A DNA stretch of 64,000 bases, taken from NCBI GenBank assembly GCA_023374045.1, contig CM041778.1:366518831-366582830 (forward strand), given 5' to 3'. Position numbers and translations under genes: made by a program. Below the pieces are notes generated by a model that saw only the letters and a program-made list of their open reading frames with translations, was not told where the DNA came from and did no database searches. Each line of letters opens with the position of its first letter. Positions within the stretch are counted from its first letter, which is position 1. Below, in pieces: positions 37,470-49,633 of this stretch. Source of the stretch: Limonium bicolor. Its lineage: Eukaryota; Streptophyta; Magnoliopsida; Caryophyllales; Plumbaginaceae.

Positions 37470-38690
37470 AATTTATAAAATAGCACCATTCTTTTAAAAA
37501 TGATTTTGATACCACAAATAATAATCTCAATTCATCAGATCACTAATAAATATCACTAAATTTTTTAAGTTAAAATACCCCTATTTGTTCATAAATATAG
37601 TTCACTTTTTACCACGTAAATATTTTTAATTTGCAAGATACCATAAAAATTAAAAAATATATTAGAAACTTTAAAAAATAATAAATAATTAAGTTTATTA
37701 TTATATTGGTTAAAATTGCATAAAAACAGAATACCCTATATTTAATTACTAAATATATAAAAATTAATATACATTACATAGAAGCTAACAAATTTGACTA
37801 TAGTAAAAAGATATTTAAGAGTATGACAATCTAATTTTTTGATAAAGTCACTTTATATAGTTAAATACAAAAAATACAAAAAAAAAATACTACCTCCGTC
37901 TCATTTTGACCGTCTTATTTATTTTTTACTTTTTTCATTTCAATATTAAACATGTAAGATTAATTAATTGTACAAAATTAATTTTTACAAATTATAGTTT
38001 ATCACTTTAGGAATAAACTACAGAACTTAGATTTATAAAATTATATCACCTTATATGTAAATATTGAAGTCATATGACATGTCTAAATATAGCAAACAGA
38101 ATAGTCAAGAAGGGATAGAGGGAATATATTAAAAAGAAAGTAACTAGTAAAAATTTAAAGTGCTCTTTATATGGGTTAGAAATTTCTACAAAATAAAAAA
38201 TACTACATATATAATATTTAAATCTTTAACGATAAAAATTATAATATACTACTAGAGAAGCCACAAACTTGATTAAAAATAAACAAAAATAGTAAGGGAA
38301 TATCCGTAAGAATACAAAAGCTTGCACACTTAAGTTAATATTACTTTATATAAAAAAATTATAATATTTTATAATATTATTATAAATACTTAGAGTAAAA
38401 ATATTAAAATTGAATTCACATTTTGTTAACTATTTTTTTATTTTTAATCAAAATTTTAGTTTTTAAAACAATATATTGTTATTTTTATATAATTTATTAT
38501 ATATATGGTAAAGATATACATTAATAAAAAAAATTAACTGATTTTAATATATTTAATTAATTTTGGTGGTATCTTTATGAATTTAAAACATTTATATGGT
38601 ATACTGCGAACTATTTATTACAAGTAGGGGTATTTTGTTTTCAAAAAGTTTAGGTTTGGTAATTAATGCCACTACATTTTTAAATAAGTC
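37470..38690. mobile_element. foldback element A (probably MULE-like)
   Basis: The left arm (about 37490-37660) and right arm (about 38540-38690, inverted) share TTAAAAATG, AAAATACCCCTA, ATAAATA-TAGTTC and a segment with ATACCA, over about 170 bp with indels. The ends are not sharp and I could not find a target duplication. A Stowaway MITE sits inside. No coding sequence. Confidence 0.6.
37890..38124. mobile_element. Stowaway MITE 3, nested in foldback element A
   Basis: The ends are CTACCTCCGTCTC and, inverted, TTCCCTCTATCCC, flanked by TA at 37888-37889 and 38125-38126. Internal TTGAAGTCATATGACATGTC matches the two other Stowaway copies. It is more diverged than they are. Confidence 0.85.
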
Positions 38691-39960
38691 CATAAAATGT
38701 CACTATGTCATTGAGCAGATGACAAAAAGTCATAAACACCCCTACTAGTTAACAAAGTACTTTTACAGTTCAAAATATGCCCCTAAGTGTAAAAGATTTA
38801 CTAAAATTCATTAAAAAATCAAAATACTATAAAATAAAGATAACTAAAAAATACTTAAAAATTTATAAAATTTGAAACAAAACAAAAAATATATTAAAAT
38901 ATCATAAAATATTGAAAAAAAATACTTTTATATTTTTTAAAATTATTTAATACCATAATAAGAATATAGTGCTTTAAACGCATAATTTATATCAATTTTT
39001 CAACCAATTTATATCAATTAAGTACCATAATTTTTACCTTACACTTTAGATTTTTTTCTAGAAATTTAAATATTTTTTTAAAAACTAATATTAAGAAAAT
39101 TTATTTTTAAAAAGATTAATTAATGTTGTGTTTTACACATGGCTTTATAACATAGTGATCTACAAAATCTTATATCATAAAGTTATAAGCAAACTTTTAT
39201 ACAAATTACAAAAAAAATCCGATAATATTAGTTAAAAAATATTAATAATTTATTTTGACTAAATAAAAAATAAATATTTTTTCAAAATATAAATTATTTT
39301 TTCAAATTAAATTATATTACATTTTTTACAAATATCCAGAAAAAATATTTTAAAAATCTATATTCTATTTTGTAGATATTGTATGACACAATATTTTATA
39401 GATATCAAAAACTAATATGTCATAAAGTCATCTATAAAATAAAATATAAATTTTAAAAATAAAATTGCTAAATATTAGTGCAAAAATATAAAATAATTGA
39501 TTTTGAAACAATAATTTAAATTGCTAGAAAAAAATCTAAAAAATGTAAGTTTAAAATTATGGCATTTAATTGATATACATTATGGTATTTAATTGGTAGA
39601 AAAATTTGTATAAATTAAGTGTTTAAAACACTATATTCTTTTTATGGTACTGATTATTTGTAGCAAAATCTAAAAATATTAACTCTTTTTCAATATTTTA
39701 TGATATTTAATATATTTTTTATCTTATTCTTCAATTTTTTTATAATACTTTAAATATTTTTATAGCTCTTTATATTTTTATTAATTTGAATTTTTGTGAA
39801 TTTCAGTAAGTTTTTCACACTTAGGGGCATATTGTGAACTTTAAAATTACTTTGTTACCTTGTAGGGGATTTTTATCTTTTTTATGCTCCATGACATATT
39901 GGTATTTCATGAACTTTTACAAAAATATAGTGATATTTTATGACTTTATTTTTGGGCATT
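38690..39960. mobile_element. foldback element B (probably MULE-like)
   Basis: The left arm has AACAAAGTACTTTTACAGTT and ATATGCCCCTAAGTGT; the right arm carries their inverted counterparts ACACTTAGGGGCATAT and AAAATTACTTTGTTA at about 39815-39860. The arms extend over 200 bp or more with indels. The outermost units (ATAAAATRTCACTAT) are shared with the right end of element A, so the border between A and B is approximate. No coding sequence. Confidence 0.62.
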
Positions 39961-41264
39961 TCATGAATTCACCAAAAATATAGGGGCATATTTTAAGAAA
40001 TGAGCTTATATTATATCATCAGCAAATGTGGAGAATGCAGTGAAGAAATCCAATGAACCAAACTATTTCATCTCTCTACCCCTGTCTAGATTTGTTCCAA
40101 CATGGACACATAACTGTTATCCTCAAAATCTTTATCTTCGGTTAGATGATAAAGAAAGTTTTTCTAGACTTATTGTAGTGTTAAGGGTAAAATGACCATT
40201 TTTCAGCTAGAGGACATTTCTCTAGTTTATGGAAAAGAGTAAGGGCTTCAAGAGGGTAGGTTCATATGACTTGTGATATTGAGAATGCTGAGAAAGGTGC
40301 AATATAAGACAAGAAGTTAAACTAGTATAGTGGTGAAGATTACGTGGGAAACACGAGAGGTTGATTGTTTACGGCTAAGAACAAACATTGTTCTTCATTT
40401 TTTCATTAGTTTTAAGTTCAGTTTTCTTCATAATGATTTTTCTTTTCTATTTTCTAGTTGCATTATTTTTACTAGAAGTTTATTTCCAAAAACAAAAAAA
40501 CTTTCAAAATTCATTACACATGGATATTGAAGACAAGAAAAAAAAACAAAAAAAGTAAAAATATTGCTACCGTTTTTGTTTTCTATTCTTTGTTTAGGTA
40601 ATTTCTTTTTTTTTACCTTTTCCCACATTTTTATCCCTCTTATTTCTCAACTTATGTTTGATTGTTTTCAAAGTTCATAAAAAGTTTTTTGTTATAAATA
40701 ATACTATTAGTGGATGTACATACAATCATCCTTTGGTCTACCTTAGACCTTTCGTTTGTGTAACTCCCGTAACCTCCCCAAAGTTTTCATTAGTAGACCT
40801 TTAATCTTTTGCTTTCCTAAAACTCAAAGGTTCAGTAATATATACTATATAAGGATATACAATGGAATGATAGGAGGGATGCCAATTACGTCTATCTTGT
40901 CTACTATTCTCTCTTATTCTCTTAATGTTATAACACGTTATCAGCATGATAGACTCTACTAAAATATATTTTTCTCTCTGCCATACATCATCAACAAAGA
41001 TCTTGAGTTTAATTATTCACTACCATTATACAAAGTTCATCACCAAAGTAAGAATCACAACTCAATTAAATCTAATCAAGGAAGCTAGCTACCCACAATG
41101 CAACAAGGATCTTATCGTGCATCTCCAGAAGGAGTTTTTGGTGACTTTGTGAATCTGTATTGATAAAGAGTTTATGTTGAATCCGCATTCTTTACGGAAT
41201 ATAAAAAGGGTAAGTAAATTTAATCAAAGTTTACCAGCATAATCATTTTAGGGGTATTTCAAGC
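39961..41264. other. unassigned region
   Basis: Mostly AT-rich with poly-A runs. No gene or complete element is recognised. Open frames at 40330-40530, 40756-40962 and 40946-41152 lack motifs. A TAGGGGTATTTCA word at about 41243-41255 resembles a Tekay LTR end but has no partner (see rejected items). Confidence 0.35.
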
Positions 41265-41640
41265 ATGGCCTTCAGAATGAGAAGGAGCACCTCGAGAGGC
41301 TTCTTACTGATTATACAAAGGAAAAACCAAGTTGAAAGATGAAGAGAAAAGGGTCAAAGAAATCACCTTGAGAAGTGGTAAAAAGACAAAAGAAATTTGA
41401 TTCTCACAACAGCCAGGTGAACCCAAGAAGGATGATGAGGAGAAGGTTGAGGTGCCGGTAGAGAAAACTTCTCAAAACACTCCCACAAACCCATCTACAC
41501 AAAAAATCCTCTCCTTATGAACCACCTTTACCTTTCCCCAACCGAGCTAGAAAACATAGGCTTGATGCTGAATATGGGAAATTCCTCGCATTGCTGAAAC
41601 AGTTGAGTGTCAACATCCCATTTGTTGAGTGTCAACATCT
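41265..41640 (+). pseudogene. Athila-type gag C-terminal remnant
   Basis: Broken plus-strand frames read KEITLRSGKKTKE near 41355, then PPLPFPNRARKHRLDAEYGK and ALLKQLSVNIPFVE near 41515-41640. The same sequence of motifs (ITLRSG, PFPNR-KK, GKFL-FKKL-INIPF) stands between the zinc knuckle and protease of Athila elements, including the copy at 61706-63496. The relic is cut on both sides. It belongs to a different, older insertion than the right-hand Athila. Confidence 0.72.
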
Positions 41641-41760
41641 CATTGCCACGACCCGAACCCATCACCTGCTTCACCCATCACCCGGTTTTCACCCATTTAT
41701 ATCAAGTTTTTACCCGTTTTCTGCCTGCTGATAAAACGGTTTATCGGATACCCTAGTGTC
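41641..41760. mobile_element. probable fragment of a hAT-type MITE
   Basis: CATTGCCAC followed by GACCCGAACCC, CACCCATCACCCGG and TACCCGTTTT resembles the end and body of the hAT elements at 12598 and 31294. The other end and duplication are not clear, so only a fragment is claimed. Confidence 0.45.
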
Positions 41761-41859
41761 ATTGCATCACCATTACTTATGCTCTTGCTAACTAGACATT
41801 GAGCCGTTGTGGTGAATAGGAGAGAGTTGGTCTTCTTGTAGCACTGAGTTGATCGGATA

Positions 41860-42377
41860 GTGCATAACATTGTCAGGGGTCTAGATTTTTAGAGAAGTAC
41901 TCCCTTGGGTCGGTTCTGTGGCAGAAGGAACCTCTTCAGGAAGTGTGACCACCTGGCCTGCCGCAGATGCCTTGAATGGGGACTTAGTATCTTTTTAAGG
42001 ATAGTACTCCATGGTTCTGCTAATTGGTGAGAGTATTGATCCTTTCAGGAAGCGTGGCCACCTGGCCAACCGTATAGTGCAAGAGCTTGTCCGGGGACTT
42101 TGTTCGTGATGAACATTCTAGGGTTGTGCGTGGGCCTCTCGTTAGGGGTATCTATCCTTCAGGAACCGTGAATCCTTGGCCGCTTGAATGATTTTTTAGG
42201 TCTAATCTGGGAACTTTGATCGCACAATTGTGTAATACCAGATAGTGTGGAGCGTTGTCCGGGGTCATAAATGCGGGACATTTACTTGTGGTCTGAATAG
42301 TGCATCTCTGTCTGATACCTAGAATACAAGGAGCCGCCGGACAACGCTGAGCATTGTCCGAGGTTAGTAACAAGGGG
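41860..42377. repeat. diverged precursors of the 46-bp repeat
   Basis: Words such as GGATAGTGCATAACATTGTC, GTGCAAGAGCTTGTCCGGGG, AGTGTGGAGCGTTGTCCGGGG and GAGCATTGTCCGAGG recur with irregular spacing. They resemble the core GAGCATTGTCCAGG of the regular array that follows and are probably its older, unhomogenised edge. Confidence 0.55.
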
Positions 42378-42925
42378 TGTCACTATATAGCGCAAAATAT
42401 TGTCCATGACTTGTAACGTAAGATGTCACTGGATAGCGTAGAGCATTGTCCAGGATTTTTAACACAAGATGTCACTGAATAGCGCGGAGCATTGTCCAGG
42501 ACTTGTAACACAGGATGTCGCTGGATAACGCATAGCATTGTCCAGGACTGGCAACATAAGATGTCACTAGATAGTGAGAAGCATTGTCCAGGACTGGTAA
42601 CATGAAATGTCACTGGATAGAGCGAAGCATTGTCTAGGACTGGTAACATAAGATGTCACTGGATAGTGTAAAGCATTGTCCAGGACTGGCAACATAAGAT
42701 GTCGCTGGATAGCGCAGAGCATTGTCCAGGACTGGTAACATAAAATGTCACTGGATAGCGTAGAGCATTGTCCAGGATTGGTAACATAAGATGTCACTGG
42801 ATAGCGCAGAGCATTATCCAAGACTGGTAACATAAAATGCCACTGGATAGCACGAAGCATTGTCTAGGGCTGGTGACATGAGGTGTCACTGGATAGCGCG
42901 GAGCATTGTGCAGACTGGTATTTGG
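42378..42925. repeat. regular 46-bp tandem array, 12 copies
   Basis: Units of 46 bp with the core TGTCACTGGATAGCG...GAGCATTGTCCAGGACTGGTAACATAAGA start at 42378, 42424, 42470, 42516, 42562, 42608, 42654, 42700, 42746, 42792, 42838 and 42884. The spacing is exactly 46 each time, although individual bases vary. Because 46 leaves a remainder of one on division by three, the minus-strand frames rotate and stay open, giving false proteins. It is not a CRISPR array, since there are no unique spacers. Confidence 0.93.
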
Positions 42926-43542
42926 CCTAGGTGCACTGCGTGTTCTTGACATGCTAGCTGGCCATCGTGTGACCTGCGTTGTTAGTTGGAGACCGAACAA
43001 GTGAGTGTAAATATATTGTATAACATAGACAGGGTGTGAGCGTTCAAGTTATTTTGCTCAAAGTATAGTCAAGAGTGCATCATGCGATTTACGGAGAATC
43101 TTTATGAAAGAATGAGATGCCAAGTTTAGACCGTATTCGTAGGACTAGCGGTGGGTTTTCATTTTCTGGGTGGCTTTTAATATTATGTTTTTTTTAAAAC
43201 ATTAACGATTTTATTCTAACTTTCTTATTTATAATAGTGTTTATATATGTTTGTAGTTCTTTAATTACTTTTTAGAAATCTCTATCACTACAAAGTCTGT
43301 GTGATTTATTCGTGCTTCTATTTCGACCAAAGCAGAAGTAAATGATCTCATTTTGTTGAAAAACTTAGTGATAGGGAGCCATTCTTGTAGTTCATTATTT
43401 GACATTTTATTTGCATTATTCTTGTATTATATTGAACATAGAAGATCTATTTTTGAGAGTTGTAGATTTTCTAGATGCTTCAAGTTCTATAATTTGTTTT
43501 ACAAGGGAATCTGTCATAGAGGAGGTTAGTATTGACATTACT
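42926..43542. other. unassigned spacer next to the Tekay element
   Basis: No open frame or repeat is recognised. The last five bases TTACT (43538-43542) would be the target duplication of the Tekay element, but its other copy is outside the window. Confidence 0.4.
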
Positions 43543-46500
43543 TGTAACACCCCTAATCCTAAACCTATAATAACGTCGCAGTCGTAGCATAATAATATAA
43601 TTCGCAGCGGAAATTAAATCTATCTAACTGTGGTGTTACACGCCGTTACTCACCCTTGTGAGTAACAAGGCAACCTTACTCCAACCAACAACTTCAACTC
43701 CTCACCGCTGTGATGAACAAGATACTGAGCATACTTAAACTTACAAACCAAATCCAAATTGAGCAACTAAATAAAATATACAACAAACTCCAAAATACAG
43801 TACACAATAAAACTAAGAGTGTTTATTGGAACACATCAGCTACCCTGTTTCCCCGCACTCCGGCTTGTGTCTTCTCAGTAACCTGAAATGTTTGCCCTTG
43901 AAGGGCTCAGCAAACGATATGCTGGTATGCTAAATGTAGTCCTAAGTCATCTAGACTCCTTAAGTCATTGCCATCTTGATAATAGATTCATTTACATGAT
44001 AAGCCGGTTTACAATAATAACAGTAATAATTAAAGTTAAACAATCACATAACAGTTCACCTGCAAACATCAGTGCATAATAGTAAACAATAACCAATAAA
44101 CAAACACTAATAATCCATAACAATAACTAAACAAGATACGCGTATTAATTAACTGTACTTGTTAGTAGGTCACATGACCCTTATCCTTTTAAACCAACGA
44201 TTTAAACATTTCCAATTAAATTCCACCTCAGGCGTCAAGTTAAGACAACCCTTAATGACTTATTAATGGACACTAGTCCCCTGGGTTCCAAAGGAACCGT
44301 TACCAACTGACCTTATGGCCTTGGATAATTATTTTGACCGATCCGGTCGAACCTGTGCACCAACAGCAGTGCCCTCTGCCATCATCGAATGTGGATAATG
44401 GATTCCCTTGAGTGACTCTTGATATAATCCCTCGTAGTGATCACGATGCGCAACCAGAAAGTCGAAACAGTCTGGATTCCTCTCTTTATAAGTTAGCTCT
44501 TTAGTCAATGATACAATAACCAATCCTTGAGTTAAGACTATAACAGTTGACCATCAGTTAGGTTCATGTAATACCTAAAGGTCAGTTAGTCTTGTTTGAG
44601 TTTAGATGTATAAACTCCCAGTCATAAGACGATCACGTAAAATAAAACGCATGGTGTCGAGCAATACAGTATACAAGATAATATACATAAATCACAGATA
44701 TCGCTCTTAAACAATTAAACACACAACGTCTGGACCTTAGGAAAATCTTTAAGACATTCAGACCACACAATTAACATACCGTTCACCGTGTAACTGCTAG
44801 CTTGACAATTCACGCTCTAGTAGTTTCTTCCCGTACGCTGTTATATTTACATGCAATACCGGGTAATGTTAATATAACTATTCACTAAGCATTACAGTAC
44901 TGTCACTACAGAACTATTACTCGTAGTATACTAACCCCGTATGTTCTTTATTCCCCCCTGTTATTTAACAGTGGTTCTAGGTAGTTTAACAGTTCGTTAT
45001 TTCATGTGATAACTACATGTGATAATGAGTTTCCATTGTATGGTATATCTTTATCTCATTATTCATATACCCATAATTATTTTCACTTAGTCCATATATT
45101 AATATCATTTGGTTATTTCATTATAACCACAATTATTTTATAAACTTTACATTATACTCCAAAATGTATTATATTACTTAATTTTAATTCCTTTCTTTAT
45201 TAAATTACCAAACTAACCTTATAGTTTCGGTATTTATATTTTGGACACATTAACTTTTGTAATTATAAATTAACCACTTAAACTTTCGGTAATTACAAAT
45301 CAAATATTCTAACTTTTATAAATTACTATTTAACCCCATGAACTTTCGGTTTCAACATATTCTTTTCCTATATTTACAATTTAACCCCAAAACTTTATAT
45401 AAGTTATATATTAACTTATAAACTATGGTTTTAATATCAAATTCTTTTAAATAACCGAAATGACCCATATACTTTTATAAATTACATTTCCACCCCATGT
45501 CTAATTCGGTTTTACATATTAATTCTTATAAATTACATATTCACCCCAAAACTTTTATAAACTTAATATTTCATGTCATAAATCATTTTAACCCAAAGTT
45601 TTTGGTCAACACTTTGACCAAGACTTAATTTCATTATTAATACTTTTAATATACCCAGAAAAACATAAGTAATTCGGTTTTACTCCAATCTTTCCATAAA
45701 TTACAAAATAGCCCCAAAACTTTAAAATGCTATTTTAACACTTAAACACTTGTTTAAATTCACCAAAATTCATAATATTAATTCCTACCTTATATTATAT
45801 CATAACTATACCAATAACTCCTTAAACTCTCAGCAATTATAATTAATACACAATCTTTTCAAAATTTACAATTTAGCCACATACTTTATAAACTAGCCAT
45901 TTAAATACTTGTAGCTATTTTTAATACTCCCAAGATTTATAATATAAGCTAATATACTTATATACTTCAAAAATCACCAAATAGAACATTTCATTCTCGG
46001 CTTTAATAAACATTTACCATATAGTTTTAAAACTTGATTTAAACCTTATAATAAGTATATATAAATGTATATAAGCCATATACACTTCTAAAAATTATGC
46101 TAATGACTTAGAATGATTATAAGCTCAAAATAGAACATTTATTTCCTAGATGTTTCGGTTTAAACATATATGTATCATATTTAATTTTTGTGACACAAGT
46201 TTATACCTTAAGGTTAATCTTACCTTATATGTTATAAATTATTTTCTTGACCTTATAACCTATAGTTTTCGGCCCTAATCTAACCAAGGGTGTACATAAA
46301 TTTTATACTAAAGTTTGAAGCTTAAATGAAACTTAAACTTAATAAATTTAATTATAGAAACTTACTCCTTAAATCAAGATGATTCTTGTACTTGATTTCT
46401 TCTTGGATTCCAAGCTCCTCCAATGCTATATGGTTGTAGAAGTTTCAGCCTCCATATGTAGATTTAGGAGATCCATGTGTTAGACTTCTAACAAGGATTT

Positions 46501-48832
46501 ATAAGTAAGATTTGGTGTAGTTTTACAAGAGTTTACCTTAGGTATTTTTCAAGGAATTTTCGGTACACCTTGGGATGATTGTAGATCCAAGTTTCCTTCA
46601 TGAAATGATGAAGAGAACATAGGTTTAGAAGTTCTAAATTTTCGGAAATGCCTTAAGGTATTTTACTAGGATTTTCAACATGAAAATACCTTAACTTGAT
46701 CTTGTTGTTCCTTGTGTTGTTGTTGAATCTAGGTAGCTCCTTGGAACACTTAAGCTTGGTGAAATCTTGTAGGTTTGCTAGGATGATTCTTGCTTCAAGA
46801 CTTAGTGGATTTAGCTAGGAAAATTACATAGAAATGGTGTTAGAACTTAAAACACCATTAATGGAGCTTTGAAGCTCTAAGGAATAAACTAGCAAATGAA
46901 GAAAGAAAAGAGGGAAAGAGAGCCTTACCAATCGGCTGAATGAATGGGCAAGGAAGAATGAAACTTAGGTATGACATTAAGGAGTTAGGCAAGGATATAA
47001 TTTTTGACACAATAATGTCAATTGTCTAATCTTTCCTTTGTTTATTGTTTGATTGTTGGCTCCATAAAATGCCCATTATTGACTAGGCTTTCGGCTGAGA
47101 CAAGGAGGAAGGGAATAGCTTTGTTCGATAATTGAAACAAGATGACAAAGACAAGGTAGGTAGATGTTTTCTTTAAATTTTCTAAGTAGTATACCATGCC
47201 AATGTTGACTCCTTTCTCCTTGTATTTACGGTAATGTACTGCTTGTGTAGCATTTGATTTTTATCCTTTGAAACATGAGAACATGCCTAGGTTGGTAGAT
47301 GTCTTATTTGATTATTATAGAGCAATCAAATCTTCCTTTTCCTTGCATAAAATCGGTAATAGGTGCTGTAGGAGATCAATTGGTTTTTGTTGTATTAGAC
47401 ATATACATATGCATAGTTAGGTAGCTGTTTTATTTGACTAACATTTAGCAATCAATCTAGCTTTCCCTTACACAAAATCGGAAGCCTTAAGGCTAGCACA
47501 TGGGCTGCTCAATTATCATGAATTAAACTAGTACAACATGTGGTAAAGTAGATCTAGTTGCTTATTCAATTTCATTACTTTTCCTTATTATTCTCCTTGT
47601 TGTTTTCTTGCAGGATTTCGGTAATGGAGAGCCTCATTTGGCTGAGATTATTTGACATTATAACATATGGCACATGGGAGATGAGTCACCATTCCATAAG
47701 ACAATTTACAAGCTAAAATCAATGTTTTTAGACCTTAAAGATCGGCCACTTCTATGCCTACATGGAACTGATTTTTAATTTGATTCCTGTCACACTATAT
47801 TGTATTAAGACCATATTGTAATATGTTATAAGTCACCACATTCATTTGGTACATTTATACTAAGGTAAAAGGTGAAAATTCCTAAGGTAAAATGCTGATT
47901 TTATAGTACATTTAGACCATAATTTCGGTCCCACTTGTGCTGTGAGTTTAGCACTGGCTTTAATTGATTTAGATATTCAATTCCTCCCCATTTAATATTA
48001 TCAACTCGTGGCTCCTCAAAAACTTCAAGGTAATAGCGTAGAACGCGTTTGACACCCGAAGGTGCGTTTTTGTGCTTTAAGGATATTCTGGAAAATAAGT
48101 AGTCTCTATGAGTTCCAAGTGTTTATAAACATTGTTTATAGTCAATAATGATATACTAAGGTGTTACATTGTGTTATATGAGGTTATATCAACTCATGAC
48201 ACAATTTCCGGGCCACCGGGACACTCCCGGGGCAAAATAGGAGCGTTAAGAAATTTCCTGAGGATTTTGTTGAATCTTGAATAAGTAGCTTGAGGGTTCT
48301 CTTTAGAATGATGAATAATGATGTTAGGAACTCTAAGAATGAATTATTTAGGACTTTGTGCCACCTCGGCACTTCTCCGGGCATTCCCGGGGGTTTATGG
48401 GGCCCCCACCGGGAACTTCCGAGCGCTTTGCGTTTATTTGAAAATCTACCATGAGGACTTCATCTTAAATGTTTAATAAAGTGTTATGGTGCATTTGGAA
48501 TGAAGTGTAATGCTTTACTTCATCCTATAAGGTATTTCCGGGACTTTCGGGCCCTTAAAGGGACTCCCGAGCATTTTGTATTTTTTACTTAGTTTTAGAT
48601 GAGGTCCTGTGTTCTAAGGGTCATATAACGATCCTTGATTAACTTCATATGAGGTTTATAGCTTATGTAACTTTGGTTAGCTTAAGGTCCGGCTTAACGC
48701 TCGTTTTTGACCTTAAGGAGTTTAGGTGCGTTTTTAACGCCTAAGTGTTTATATGCTTTCTTAGGGTTTAATAATCCCCTAAATAATATTTACTTACCTT
48801 TATTTAATTATTTAAAGGTTAGGGGTATTTCA
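43543..48832 (-). repeat. 3' LTR of the Tekay-type element
   Basis: This full-length LTR of 5290 bp reads TGAAATACCCCTAA to GGGGTGTTACA on the element's strand. It adjoins the PPT at 48833. The length is large for the group. It contains the CCCCAAAACTTT-type degenerate repeats at about 45200-45950. Open frames within it have no motif. Confidence 0.93.
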
Positions 48833-48845
48833 GTCTACCCCCCTT
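48833..48845 (-). other. polypurine tract of the Tekay-type element
   Basis: On the minus strand AAGGGGGGTAGAC runs directly into the LTR start TGAAATACC. This is the plus-strand DNA primer site and fixes the orientation of the element. Confidence 0.85.
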
Positions 48846-49324
48846 AAAAGGACTTCGTCCCGAAGTCATAACTTATACTTACTTATCCTATGGAATCAAG
48901 TTCCTCATATCTATTCCATGTATACTTATCATTCCTGGGTGCCAATACTATACTGACACCTCTACGTTCCATCAGTAATCTGAGTGTATGCAATTCGTAC
49001 ATACACATAACCTTACTCGTGATAATCAATGTAATCACAGCATAAGTAACTTGATAAATACTGTAAAGCAAATAAGTGTGCTTTTATTAACCAACCAAGT
49101 GTTACATAGAACACATCAATACCAAGTGTTACATAGAACACATCCATAATCAACCAAGTGTTACATAGAACACATCAATAACCATTCACTCAAGTGCACA
49201 CATGCGCAACAATCAAACACCAACCAAACGCAACCAAAACCAGACTGCAAATATGCAAGTCGCATGTGGTGCTCTACCCCCTTAAAAAGGGTTACGCCCA
49301 CGTACCCCCACAAGTATACACAAA
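48846..49324 (-). other. 3' untranslated region of the Tekay-type element
   Basis: This lies between the chromodomain stop and the PPT. It holds three direct copies of ACCAAGTGTTACATAGAACA (starting 49094, 49121 and 49153; 27-bp unit with a short spacer before the third). No additional coding domain was recognised. Confidence 0.6.
49094..49180. repeat. three 27-bp direct repeats
   Basis: The unit ACCAAGTGTTACATAGAACA plus CATCAAT occurs three times, the first two abutting and the third after five extra bases, with one substitution. It lies in the 3' untranslated part of the Tekay-type element. Confidence 0.85.
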
Positions 49325-49633
49325 CTAAGAGAAGAGTGTTGGATACTTGTCTCGCATGGAGTCCTCTAACTCCCATGTCGCCTCCTCAATGTCGTGGTTT
49401 GACCACAGAACCTTGACCATTCTAATGGTCTTGTTCCTGGTCTCCCTAGTCTTGGAGTCTAAGATGCGAACTGGGGTCTCCTCATATCTAAGTGTAGGAT
49501 CTAGCCCGAGTGTCTCGGGCTCTAAGATATGTGATGGGTGAGGCACATACTGCTTTAGCTGAGATATGTGAAACACATTGTGCACTCTCCCAAGCTCAAC
49601 AGGTAAATCTAATCTGTAAGCAAATAGGCCCAC
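49325..49633 (-). pseudogene. Tekay integrase C-terminus and chromodomain
   Basis: This frame starts with the end of the integrase C-terminal region (YRLDLPVELGRVHNVFHISQ, the conserved P-x-L-x-x-VHNVFHVS motif). It ends with a chromodomain reading PVRILDSKTRETRNK, MVKVLWSNH and EEATWELEDSMRDKYP. Chromodomains of this kind bind modified histone H3 tails and steer integration into heterochromatin. Aromatic cage positions include the Trp residues of VLW and ATWE. It ends in a normal stop. A stop (TGA) at 49634-49636 separates it from the integrase frame above, so it counts as part of a broken polyprotein. Confidence 0.85.

Noticed and set aside
40758..41255. TGTAACTCCCG ... TAGGGGTATTTCA as a small Tekay-like LTR
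   Set aside because: The flanks show no duplication and the interior does not match the other Tekay LTRs.
42378..42925. CRISPR-like array
   Set aside because: The units are contiguous tandem repeats without unique spacers, in a plant nuclear context.
42383..43000. Minus-strand open frames with repeated Cys/Pro-rich peptides
   Set aside because: They are translations of the 46-bp array, which stays open in all phases; no start context, no domain.
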